A stretch of DNA of 64,000 bases from Clostridium gasigenes (lineage in GTDB: Bacteria; Bacillota; Clostridia; Clostridiales; Clostridiaceae): NCBI RefSeq assembly GCF_900104115.1, contig NZ_FNJM01000012.1, positions 1 through 64,000 of the forward strand, given 5' to 3'. Below, piece by piece: positions 54,307 to 64,000 of the stretch. Each line of letters starts with the position of its first letter. Position 1 is the first letter of the stretch. Made by a program: the position numbers and the translations under genes. The notes beneath the pieces were generated by a model. That model did no database searches. It had not been told where the DNA came from and saw only the letters and a program-made list of their open reading frames with translations.

Positions 54307-57216
54307 ATGGCGAAAAAAGTTAATGAGATACCAAGAGATAATAATATTATAAGAGTGCCAATTGATGAGGCAATGCCTGATAATTATCTTCCTTATGCTA
54401 TTGAAGTAGCTAAAGAAAGAGCTCTTCCAGATGTAAGAGATGGTTTAAAACCAGTACATAGGAGAATATTATATGGAGCCTATCAATTAAAAGCATATCC
54501 AGATAGACCTTATTATAAATCAGCTAGAATAGTTGGGGATATTTTAGGAAAGTATCATCCACATGGTGATACTTCTGTTTATGATGCTATGGTAATTATG
54601 GCTCAAAACTTTTCAACAAGAGCACCACTTATTGATGGACAAGGAAACTGGGGTTCAAGTGATGGTGATGGAGCGGCTGCAATGCGTTATACAGAAGCAA
54701 GACTTGCACCAATTGCTATGGAAATGCTAAGAGATATAGATAAAGACACAGTAGATATGGTTCTTAACTATTCAGAGAGTGAACTAGAACCTAAGGTATT
54801 ACCAAGTAGATATCCTAATTTACTTGTAAATGGAACATTTGGTATTGCAGTTGGACTTGCAACTAACATACCACCACATAATTTAGGTGAAGTTACAGAT
54901 GGAGTACTTGCTTATATAGATAATCCAGAAATAACAACTAGAGAGTTAATGAATCATATCAAAGGACCAGATCTACCAACTGGTGGAATACTTATAGGTA
55001 GAAATTCTTTGATTGCGGCTTATGAAACAGGTGAAGGTAAAGTAAGTTTAAGATCTAAGTGTTCTATAGAAAAATTGGAAAATGGAAGAGTTGGAATAGT
55101 AATAACGGAGTTTCCGTATAGAAGAAATAAGGCGAAGATGCTTCAGCTAATATCAGAAATGACAGGCGATAAAAGACATGCAAAAGCATTAGAATCTATT
55201 GTTGATATTAGAGATGAATCGGATAGAAATGGGATTCGTTCTGTTATTGAGTTTAGAAAAGCTGTAGATGAAGATATGGCTGATAAAGTTCTTAAATATT
55301 TATTTAAGAAAACTGACCTTCAATGTAACATAAGCTTTAATATGGTAGCACTTGCAGATGGGAAACCTCAAACAATGGGGCTTAAGACTATAATTGAGCA
55401 TTATGTTAACCATCAAAAGGATATAGTTACAAGAAGGACTATAAGAGAATTAGCAATATCGGAAAAAAGATTCCATATTGTAGAAGGGTTTATAAAAGCA
55501 ATTGATGTTTTAGATGAGCTTATTAAAATAATTAGAGCTTCAAAATCTAAAAAGGATGCAGGCGAAAATATAAGAGCTAGATTTGATTTTACTGAAATTC
55601 AATCTGATGCAATTTTAGAATTAATGCTTTATAGATTAACAGGTCTTGAAATAAAAGTATTCCAAAAAGAATATAATGAATTAGAAAAGTTAATTAAGAA
55701 GCTTAAAAATATATTGAAAAATCCAAGTGAACTTTTGAAGGTTATTAAAACTGAGTTAATAGAAATAACAGAAAAATTTAAAGACCCAAGAAGAACGGCT
55801 ATTATAGAAGATGATAGTGAAGCTAAAATTGATATAGAAGAATTAATAATAGTAGAAGATATAATGGTTACTCTTTCAAAAGATGGATTTATTAAGAGTA
55901 TTCCTCTTAAAACCTATAATAGATCAAATGCAAATCCAGAAGATATTGATTATAGAGAAGGTGATAGTCTTAAATTCCTTGTTAAATCGAATACAAGAGA
56001 TACATTGCTGATATTTACAAATAAGGGGAATATGTATCAGACTAAGGGGATTAATATACCGGAACTTAAGTGGAAGGAAAAAGGCGAAAAAGTTGATAGA
56101 TTAATTAAGACTTTAAACTTAGATAAAGAAGTTATAGTTTCAGTAATGTCGGTATCATCAATGATGCCAAATAAGATGCTTCAATTTATTACAACTCAAG
56201 GTTATATTAAAAAGAGTAGCTTAGACAAATTCCAAACAACTTATACAAAGCTACAAGCTTTAAAATTAAAAGATGGCGATGAAGTTATGGATATAACTTT
56301 ATTGGAAGAAAATAATAAATCAGAATTCTTAAGAGTTGAAACTAAAAGAGGATTAAAATTCAGTTTAGAGTTACCAGAAATTGAAGAAGAACCAAGAAAT
56401 ATATTAGGATTACAATTATTTAATATTTCAGCTAAGGATGAAGTTCTTAGTGTAGAGTATTCAGATAAAATGGAATTTGCAGAGTTTACAATTGGTGTAA
56501 CAGCTAAGGGGAATATTAAAGGATTTCAAAGAGCTAGGAAGCAAGATAAACTTAAAGTGAATACAGATTCTAAAAGTGAAGTACTTATGTTTACAAACCT
56601 TGGAAGAGTATATAAGGTTCCAGCATTCTTACTTCAAAGTGTAGATAAAGAAGAAATTCCCTTAAAAACTATTATTGATGATATAGCTAAAGGTGAATTT
56701 GTAATACAATTATGTTCAATTAAGAGATTTGAAGATGATAAAATAGTTTATTTATTTACAAAAAAGGGAATGATAAAGAAAACTTATTTAAAAGAGTTTG
56801 ATGGAAGTTATTCATATCAAATTTCATACAAATTTAAGTATGAAGGTGATGAAGTAGTATCTATAGAAATTTGTAATTCTAAGGAAGCAGAACTTGTAAT
56901 GGTAACTAAAAGAGGAATGGCAATTAAATTTTCATCAGAAAATGTAAACGCCATGGGTAAATTAGCTACAGGGGTAACAGGAATAAGTTTAAAAGAAGAT
57001 GATTCAGTTTTATTTGGTAAAGCTATAGTTATACCAAATAAACAAAATGATTCAGAAATTTCAGTAACTATTGAAAATAAAATAACTCTTGTATCTAAGA
57101 ATAAAGAAAAGAAAGAACTAGATATAGAAGAAATAAAACTTCAAAATAGAGCAGGTAGAGGCAGTAGCATAATGGTAGTAGTCCTTGAAGATGAAATTAA
57201 AGAAGTAATATTTTAA
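54307..57216 (+). CDS. parC: DNA topoisomerase IV subunit A
   Basis: 969 residues, AAGGATGGAGAAG before the ATG, 22 bases after parE. The breakage-reunion domain has [28 protein letters not shown] and catalytic Tyr128 in [11 protein letters not shown]. The long C-terminal part (from ~500) is a beta-pinwheel with repeated blades; no GyrA-box (QRRGGKG-type) is visible, which favours ParC. The quinolone-determining region shows Thr in the Ser83-type position and Asp in the following acid position of the motif. The interspersed repeat at 57217 begins at the stop. Confidence 0.92.
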   Translation: MAKKVNEIPRDNNIIRVPIDEAMPDNYLPYAIEVAKERALPDVRDGLKPVHRRILYGAYQLKAYPDRPYYKSARIVGDILGKYHPHGDTSVYDAMVIMAQNFSTRAPLIDGQGNWGSSDGDGAAAMRYTEARLAPIAMEMLRDIDKDTVDMVLNYSESELEPKVLPSRYPNLLVNGTFGIAVGLATNIPPHNLGEVTDGVLAYIDNPEITTRELMNHIKGPDLPTGGILIGRNSLIAAYETGEGKVSLRSKCSIEKLENGRVGIVITEFPYRRNKAKMLQLISEMTGDKRHAKALESIVDIRDESDRNGIRSVIEFRKAVDEDMADKVLKYLFKKTDLQCNISFNMVALADGKPQTMGLKTIIEHYVNHQKDIVTRRTIRELAISEKRFHIVEGFIKAIDVLDELIKIIRASKSKKDAGENIRARFDFTEIQSDAILELMLYRLTGLEIKVFQKEYNELEKLIKKLKNILKNPSELLKVIKTELIEITEKFKDPRRTAIIEDDSEAKIDIEELIIVEDIMVTLSKDGFIKSIPLKTYNRSNANPEDIDYREGDSLKFLVKSNTRDTLLIFTNKGNMYQTKGINIPELKWKEKGEKVDRLIKTLNLDKEVIVSVMSVSSMMPNKMLQFITTQGYIKKSSLDKFQTTYTKLQALKLKDGDEVMDITLLEENNKSEFLRVETKRGLKFSLELPEIEEEPRNILGLQLFNISAKDEVLSVEYSDKMEFAEFTIGVTAKGNIKGFQRARKQDKLKVNTDSKSEVLMFTNLGRVYKVPAFLLQSVDKEEIPLKTIIDDIAKGEFVIQLCSIKRFEDDKIVYLFTKKGMIKKTYLKEFDGSYSYQISYKFKYEGDEVVSIEICNSKEAELVMVTKRGMAIKFSSENVNAMGKLATGVTGISLKEDDSVLFGKAIVIPNKQNDSEISVTIENKITLVSKNKEKKELDIEEIKLQNRAGRGSSIMVVVLEDEIKEVIF

Positions 57217-57310
57217 CTTAAGCATTAAAAAAATAACCAGTCAAGGTGCAACCTATGGCACAAAATAGACTAGCATATTGGCTTGTTATTTTTTTGAAGC
57301 TCCCTTAGGG
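57217..57310. repeat. Interspersed inverted-repeat element, full-length copy
   Basis: CTTAAGCATTAAAAAAATAAC, CAGTCAAGGTGCAACCTATGG, CACAAAATAGACTAGCATATT, GGCTTGTTATTTTTTTGAAGC, TCCCTTAGG. It starts right after the parC stop. The centre (AGTCAAGG..CACAAAATA-GACTAGCAT) is shared with the copy at 41142, so the family is conserved beyond its arms. Confidence 0.7.
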
Positions 57311-57331
57311 GCATGAAAAGGAGCGATTAGT

Positions 57332-57871
57332 ATGGAAAAGGTAGCAGTTTTATTAGCAGATGGGTTTGAAACAATAGAGGCATTAACGGTTGTTGATATT
57401 TTAAGAAGAGCAGAGATTTCTTGTGACACTTTTGCATTAGAGGGATTAGAAGTATGCTCATCTCATAAAATAATTGTTAAAGCTGATAAAAATATAAATG
57501 ATAATGAAATAAAAGATTATGATTGTATAGTCTTACCTGGAGGAATGCCTGGGGCAAAGAATTTAAAAGAAAATAGTAGAGTTATAGAATTAATAAAAGA
57601 TTTCAATAATAAAGGAAAATTAATTTGCGGAATATGTGCAGGTCCAATAGCCTTAGGGGAAGCTGGTATAACTGAAGGAAAAGATATGACCTGTTATCCT
57701 GGATTTGAAAAAGAACTAGGAAACTGCAATTATAAAGAGGAATTAGTTGTAAGTTTTGAGAATATAATAACTGGTAGAGGACCGGCAGCGGCAATACCCT
57801 TTGCTTTTGAAATATTGAATAAATTTAAACCAGAGAAGCTAGAACAAGTTAAGGCAGGAATGTTGTTTTAA
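57332..57871 (+). CDS. DJ-1/PfpI family protein
   Basis: 179 residues, AAAGGAGCG before the ATG. DJ-1-type blocks: LLADGFETIEA with the conserved Glu, VLPGGMPGAKNL and nucleophile Cys102 in GICAGPIAL, then ITGRGPAAAIPFAFEIL. This set is that of the DJ-1/YajL/ThiJ subgroup, linked to glyoxalase III-like or protein deglycase activity and oxidative stress; the biochemical role of bacterial members is debated. It has a terminator at 57888. Confidence 0.88.
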   Translation: MEKVAVLLADGFETIEALTVVDILRRAEISCDTFALEGLEVCSSHKIIVKADKNINDNEIKDYDCIVLPGGMPGAKNLKENSRVIELIKDFNNKGKLICGICAGPIALGEAGITEGKDMTCYPGFEKELGNCNYKEELVVSFENIITGRGPAAAIPFAFEILNKFKPEKLEQVKAGMLF

Positions 57872-57887
57872 AAAATATACCCAAAGA

Positions 57888-57932
57888 GTAAAAATAAAGT
57901 GTGTAGCTGAATAGGCACACATTTATTTTTTG
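57888..57932 (+). terminator. Rho-independent terminator
   Basis: AAAATAAAGTGTG and CACACATTTATTTTTT form a stem with a T tract between the DJ-1 and recJ genes. Confidence 0.75.
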
Positions 57933-57962
57933 CAAAAAATTAAGCAAGTAGGGGGTCTATAA

Positions 57963-59735
57963 ATGAGGGAAAAATGGGTTGTAATTAATAAAAAAGAAGA
58001 ATTTGAAAAGCTCTCTAAAAATGTTAAAGAAAATCCTTTAGCCTTAAGAATATTAGCTAATAGAGGGATAAGTACAGTAGAAGGGGCTAAAAAGTTTTTA
58101 AGTCCAGACATAAATAATCTTTATGATGGTTTTTTATTAAAAGATATGGATAAAGGTGTGGATATAATAAGGGAAGCTGTGATTAATAATAAAAAAATAG
58201 TTATTTATGGTGATTATGATTGTGATGGAGTTATAAGTACTGTTATTTTATATAAAGCACTAAAAAAAGTTGGAGCTAATTTTTCTTATCATATTCCACA
58301 TAGAGAAGAAGAAGGATATGGTATGCATAGTGGAAGAATTCAAAAGCTTAAAGATGAAGGCTATGATGTTATATTAACTTGCGATAATGGAATTTCAGCC
58401 TTTGAAGAGGTTAAGCTTGCTAAAGAACTAGGAATGGAAGTTGTGCTAACTGACCATCATGATATTCCATTAAAAGAAGTAGATGGGGAATTTGTATCTA
58501 TAATGCCTAAAGCAGATGCTGTAATAAACCCTAAAAGAAATGATTGTACCTATCCATTTAAACATCTTTGTGGAGCAGGAGTAGCGTTAAAATTCTCACA
58601 ATGTCTTTATAAAAAAATGGGAATTGAGGAAAATGAATACAAAGAACTTATTGAATATGCAGCTATTTCAACTGTATGTGATGTGGTAGATCTTTTAGAT
58701 GAAAATAGAATAATAGTTAAAAATGGTCTTAAAATGATAAATAAAACTAATAATAAAGGATTAATTGAACTTAGAAACGTAACTGGGTTACAGGACAAGG
58801 AAGTCAATGAATATCATTTAGGATTTGTAATAGGCCCTTGTATTAATGCAACAGGGAGATTAGAAACAGCTAATCTTTCAGTAGATTTATTAATTACAGA
58901 AGATGAAAAAAAAGCAAAAGATTTGGCTAAAAAACTTTATGATTTAAACGCTAGAAGGCAAGATCTAACAAAAGAGAGCGCAGAAAGAATAGTAGAAAAA
59001 ATAGAAAAAGAAAATTTCCATCATAATAAGGTTATAGTTGTTTATGATGAAGAAATACATGAAAGTATTGCAGGAATTGTAGCAGGAAGAATGAAAGAGA
59101 GATATAATCTTCCTTGTATAGTATTAACAAAAGGAAAAGAAATGCCAAAGGGTTCCGCAAGATCCATAGAATGTTATAATATATTTGAAGAATTATCTAA
59201 GTGCAAGGATCTTATGAGTAAATTTGGAGGACATCCAATGGCAGCAGGATTATCATTACTAGAAGAAAATATTCCAAAACTTAGAGAAAAATTAAATAAT
59301 ATATGTACATTAACAGAGGAAGATGTTAAGCCTGTAGTTAAAATAGATTTACCATTGCCACTTCAATACTTAGACGAAGATTTAATTAAAGTAATTGAAG
59401 GGTTAAGGCCTTTTGGGAAAGGTAATCCTAGTCCATTATTTGCAGTAAAAGATGTAGAAATAGATAAAATATGGTTAATTGGAAAAGAAAAAAACTATCT
59501 AAAATTAAGATGCAAAATTCCAGGAAAAAACTCAGCCATTGATGGATTATCTTTTGATAAACTTGAATATTTTAAAGAAGTGTATATTGATAAGTATGGA
59601 GAAGAAGTATTTTTAAAAGCTTGTGATAGTAATTGTATTAGAGGGAAAATAGACTTGATATATTATCCGAATGTAAATGAATTTAATGGTAGAAGAACTG
59701 TTCAACTGATGATAAAGAATTTAAGAATATCATAA
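57963..59735 (+). CDS. recJ: Single-stranded-DNA-specific exonuclease RecJ
   Basis: 590 residues. DHH phosphoesterase motifs: VIYGDYDCDGVISTVI, LTCDNGISA, VLTDHHD (Asp164-His165-His166) and CGAGVALKF; the DHHA1 part has SIAGIVAGRMKERY, then FGGHPMAAGLS. A C-terminal OB-like domain is present. RecJ digests single-stranded DNA 5' to 3' in recombination, mismatch and base-excision repair. Start ATG 57963; AGTAGGGGG lies upstream. Normal length. Confidence 0.93.
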   Translation: MREKWVVINKKEEFEKLSKNVKENPLALRILANRGISTVEGAKKFLSPDINNLYDGFLLKDMDKGVDIIREAVINNKKIVIYGDYDCDGVISTVILYKALKKVGANFSYHIPHREEEGYGMHSGRIQKLKDEGYDVILTCDNGISAFEEVKLAKELGMEVVLTDHHDIPLKEVDGEFVSIMPKADAVINPKRNDCTYPFKHLCGAGVALKFSQCLYKKMGIEENEYKELIEYAAISTVCDVVDLLDENRIIVKNGLKMINKTNNKGLIELRNVTGLQDKEVNEYHLGFVIGPCINATGRLETANLSVDLLITEDEKKAKDLAKKLYDLNARRQDLTKESAERIVEKIEKENFHHNKVIVVYDEEIHESIAGIVAGRMKERYNLPCIVLTKGKEMPKGSARSIECYNIFEELSKCKDLMSKFGGHPMAAGLSLLEENIPKLREKLNNICTLTEEDVKPVVKIDLPLPLQYLDEDLIKVIEGLRPFGKGNPSPLFAVKDVEIDKIWLIGKEKNYLKLRCKIPGKNSAIDGLSFDKLEYFKEVYIDKYGEEVFLKACDSNCIRGKIDLIYYPNVNEFNGRRTVQLMIKNLRIS

Positions 59736-59737
59736 TG

Positions 59738-59804
59738 TTTAAGGCTCTTTCAAAAATAATAATAGATCAATTTTCTAGTCTATTATTTTTTTCAGGTGTC
59801 TAAG
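59738..59804. repeat. Interspersed inverted-repeat element
   Basis: TTAAGGCTCTTTCAAAAATAA, TAATAGATCAATTTTCTAGTCTA, TTATTTTTTTCAGGTGTCTAA. It starts 3 bases after the recJ stop and can fold into a stem (AATAATAGA with TCTATTATT) ending in T residues. Confidence 0.6.
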
Positions 59805-59811
59805 AAAACAA

Positions 59812-59850
59812 AATTAGAGTATCTAAAAATAAGATACTCTAATTCTTTAG
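59812..59850. terminator. Terminator between convergent genes
   Basis: AATTAGAGTATCT and AGATACTCTAATT form a perfect 13-bp stem between recJ and the SASP gene. Confidence 0.65.
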
Positions 59851-59914
59851 TATTGCAATTCTAACTTTAATGCAATATTGTGAAATAAAGGGTTAACAGT
59901 TCGAAAGGATACTA

Positions 59915-60094
59915 TTAGATTCCTTTTTCATAGCTCTCTACCATTTTCTTAACCATTTCTCCACCAACGCTTCCGCATTGTTTTGATGAAAGGTTTCCGT
60001 TGTAGTCAGTAAATGGTACACCCATTTCATTAGCTACTTCAGTTTTGAATTTTGATAGACCGTTCTTAGCTTCTGGTACTAAAGTTTTTGCCAT
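59915..60094 (-). CDS. Small acid-soluble spore protein, alpha/beta type
   Basis: 59 residues from the ATG at 60094 with a strong AAGGAGGTGAC. The sequence has the two SASP blocks: KFKTEVANEMGVPF with the germination protease site, and GNLSSKQCGSVGGEMVKKMV. These proteins coat spore DNA, shift it toward A-form and protect it from UV and heat, then are cut by GPR at germination. It should be transcribed by sigma-G. This gene is direct evidence that the organism forms spores. Confidence 0.94.
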   Translation of the reverse strand: MAKTLVPEAKNGLSKFKTEVANEMGVPFTDYNGNLSSKQCGSVGGEMVKKMVESYEKGI

Positions 60095-60250
60095 TATTGT
60101 CACCTCCTTATTGATGATGATTATAGCTTGCGTAACTTTTGAAAAAATATAACAAGTAATTGAAGGAAAAAGTGGCAATAATATTAAAAATGGAAGTTTT
60201 ATTTAAAATAGATATTATAAAATTAAAGATAGATTTAAGGAGTGATTCAT

Positions 60251-61333
60251 ATGAGTAAATATAAAATTATTATGACTGGCGGAGGAACTGCAGGTCATGT
60301 TACACCAAATCTTGCATTAGCGCCAAAATTAAAAGAAAATGGTTTTGAAGTTAAGTATATTGGAAGCGTCCTTGGAATAGAAAAGGAGATTATTAAAGAT
60401 GCAAAAATACCTTATTATGAAATATCCTCAGGTAAGCTTAGAAGATATTTTGATATAAAAAATTTTTCTGATCCATTTAAAGTAATGAAAGGTGTTTTTC
60501 AAGCAAGTAAGATATTATCAAAAGAAAAGCCTGATATAATATTTTCAAAAGGTGGATTTGTTGCAGTGCCAGTTGTTATTGCAGCATCTATGAAAAAAAT
60601 ACCTGTAGTTTCACATGAATCAGATTTAACTCCTGGACTTGCTAATAAATTATCAGCACCTTTTTGCAGAAAGTTATGTGTAACTTTTAGAGAAAGTTTG
60701 AATTATATAAAAGATGGTAAAGGTGTTCTAACAGGAACTCCTATAAGACGAGAAATACTTGAAGGAAGCAAGATAAAAGGAAAACAAATATGTGGGTTTA
60801 AAGATAATAAAGATATACTTCTTGTAATTGGAGGAAGTTTAGGTGCAAAAAGTATTAATGATGAGGTAAGAAGGAATATAAAAGAAATTCTAAAAGAATT
60901 TAATGTTATTCATATTTGCGGCAGAGGAAACTTAGATAAAGAATGTGAAAAAATAAACGGATATAGACAATTTGAATATGTAAAAGAAGATTTGCCACAT
61001 TTGCTGCAAGCAGCTGATTTTATAATTTCAAGAGCTGGCGCAAATGTAATTTTCGAACTTTTAGTTCTTAGAAAACCAACCTTATTAATTCCTCTTTCAA
61101 GGAAAATAAGTAGGGGAGATCAAATATTAAATGCAAATTCTTTTGAAAAGGAAGGATTTTCATTAGTATTAGATGAAGATGTTATGATGGAATCTGATTT
61201 ATTAATGATAAAATTGGCGGAACTTAAAGAAAAGAAGGATATTTTAATAGAAAATATGCAAAATAGTAAGTTAAAGAACGGTGTTGATGAGATAATTAAA
61301 GTAATTGTACAGTGTATAGAGTTAAACAAGTAA
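60251..61333 (+). CDS. murG: UDP-GlcNAc:lipid I N-acetylglucosaminyltransferase MurG
   Basis: 360 residues from the ATG at 60251 (TTAAGGAGTGA upstream; the GTG at 60242 is part of that site). Glycine loop [16 protein letters not shown], second loop [13 protein letters not shown], and the donor site [14 protein letters not shown] with SRGDQILNA. It adds GlcNAc to lipid I, the last cytoplasmic step of peptidoglycan precursor synthesis. It stands outside the usual dcw cluster, as a single gene, which is known in clostridia. Confidence 0.93.
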   Translation: MSKYKIIMTGGGTAGHVTPNLALAPKLKENGFEVKYIGSVLGIEKEIIKDAKIPYYEISSGKLRRYFDIKNFSDPFKVMKGVFQASKILSKEKPDIIFSKGGFVAVPVVIAASMKKIPVVSHESDLTPGLANKLSAPFCRKLCVTFRESLNYIKDGKGVLTGTPIRREILEGSKIKGKQICGFKDNKDILLVIGGSLGAKSINDEVRRNIKEILKEFNVIHICGRGNLDKECEKINGYRQFEYVKEDLPHLLQAADFIISRAGANVIFELLVLRKPTLLIPLSRKISRGDQILNANSFEKEGFSLVLDEDVMMESDLLMIKLAELKEKKDILIENMQNSKLKNGVDEIIKVIVQCIELNK

Positions 61334-61496
61334 AATACCCTAATTTATAGAAGATTAAGGGATATTAGCCTAATATAAGATTTCATAGACTTGCAAAAAC
61401 AAAATAGTGGTATATAATAAAATAGTCAAGTAAAAATAGGTAATAAATATCCAAAAAACAGACCATATTTATGGTTAAAGGATGGAGTGCTGTAAT

Positions 61497-61922
61497 ATGA
61501 AAAAAGTATCAATTATTTATTGGAGCAATGGTGGCAATGTAGAAGTACTTGCTAATGCAATAGCAGAAAGTGCAGAAAAATATGGTGCGGATGTTACTGT
61601 TAAACATGTACAAGATGCAACTATTGAAGATGTAACTATGGCAGATGCGGTAGCATTTGGAAGTCCTTCTATGGACAATAATAAGATAGAACAACATGAA
61701 ATGGAGCCATTTATAAAAGAATTTAAATTGCTTCCTAACAATAATAAAAAACTTGTTTTATTTGGTTCATATGGATGGGACGAAGGACAATTTATGAAAG
61801 ATTGGGTAGTTAGAATGGAAGACTACAAATTTAATGTAATTGCAAACTTAGCCGTTAAAGAATCACCAAGTGATAAAGAACTAGAAATAGCTAAAAAACT
61901 TGGCGAGGAATTGACTAAATAG
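61497..61922 (+). CDS. Flavodoxin
   Basis: 141 residues from the ATG at 61497 (GGAG nine bases upstream; the ATG at 61482 is within the ribosome site). Flavodoxin-type blocks: IIYWSNGGNVEVLANAIAE (phosphate loop, with Trp-Ser-Asn in place of the common Ser-Gly-Thr), AFGSPSMDNN and LFGSYGWDEGQFM for FMN. It carries electrons at low potential. It ends 42 bases before PFOR and is probably its electron acceptor, replacing or joining ferredoxin. Confidence 0.9.
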   Translation: MKKVSIIYWSNGGNVEVLANAIAESAEKYGADVTVKHVQDATIEDVTMADAVAFGSPSMDNNKIEQHEMEPFIKEFKLLPNNNKKLVLFGSYGWDEGQFMKDWVVRMEDYKFNVIANLAVKESPSDKELEIAKKLGEELTK

Positions 61923-61940
61923 ATTTAGAAGAAATTTTAA

Positions 61941-64000
<2,060 letters not shown>

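Overview
The window looks like chromosome from an anaerobic, spore-forming Clostridium (Clostridiaceae, probably the saccharolytic butyricum/beijerinckii side). The reasons are the very A+T-rich sequence with AT-ending codons, strong GGAGG-type ribosome sites, an alpha/beta-type SASP gene, a pyruvate:ferredoxin oxidoreductase (PFOR) beside a flavodoxin, a PPi-type phosphofructokinase, a phospho-alpha-glucoside PTS and many clostridial small proteins. I cannot name the species from sequence alone.

Layout. 1-4.7 kb is an unstable accessory strip. The tail of an IS3-type element has removed the front of a Uma2-type nuclease gene. It is followed by an AAA/PD-(D/E)XK ATPase, a decayed VOC-protein remnant, and an MNT/HEPN (MntA/HepT-like) toxin-antitoxin pair. 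That pair sits between two nearly identical copies of an unknown gene, the second broken by one stop codon. 4.7-9.5 kb (minus strand) is a surface-fibre operon: BsaA/TasA-like subunit, SipW signal peptidase, second BsaA-like subunit, a frameshifted sortase substrate, a von Willebrand A surface protein and a class B sortase. 9.6-14.9 kb holds a DUF2812/PadR pair behind a promoter with two palindromes, an ABC transporter (permease + ATPase), a lipoprotein beta-carbonic anhydrase and a zinc-ribbon microprotein. 15-18 kb has a berberine-bridge-type flavoprotein and GltS. 18.1-22.4 kb is an alpha-glucoside utilisation locus (PTS IICB, GH4 phospho-alpha-glucosidase, RpiR regulator) with the same palindrome in front of both catabolic genes.

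22.5-33.9 kb is mixed: an unknown Pro/Gly-rich protein, a TtcA-like enzyme, a ChbG-like deacetylase, two GGDEF-EAL c-di-GMP proteins, a tRNA-Trp T-box ahead of trpP, a polysaccharide deacetylase, an acidic repeat protein and dUTPase. 34-48.6 kb carries an ABC-F ATPase, a DUF4397 pair, an aminotransferase-V enzyme, PPi-PFK, MntP, a Fur-family (Zur-like) regulator facing a zinc-type ABC transporter, PepF, a rhomboid protease and UvsE. 48.9-64 kb is core metabolism and replication: NADP-type glutamate dehydrogenase, a GT2 glycosyltransferase, topoisomerase IV (parE-parC), a DJ-1 protein, RecJ, SASP, MurG, flavodoxin and PFOR (cut by the window end).

Two families of non-coding repeats are the least conventional content. 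One is a short element with terminal inverted repeats (ends resembling TTAAGG..CTTCAAAAAATAAC), found at about a dozen intergenic sites, usually just after a stop codon. The other is a ~125-bp element with conserved ends and a variable hairpin core, found twice (9599 and 33905). I found no rRNA, tRNA or CRISPR array.
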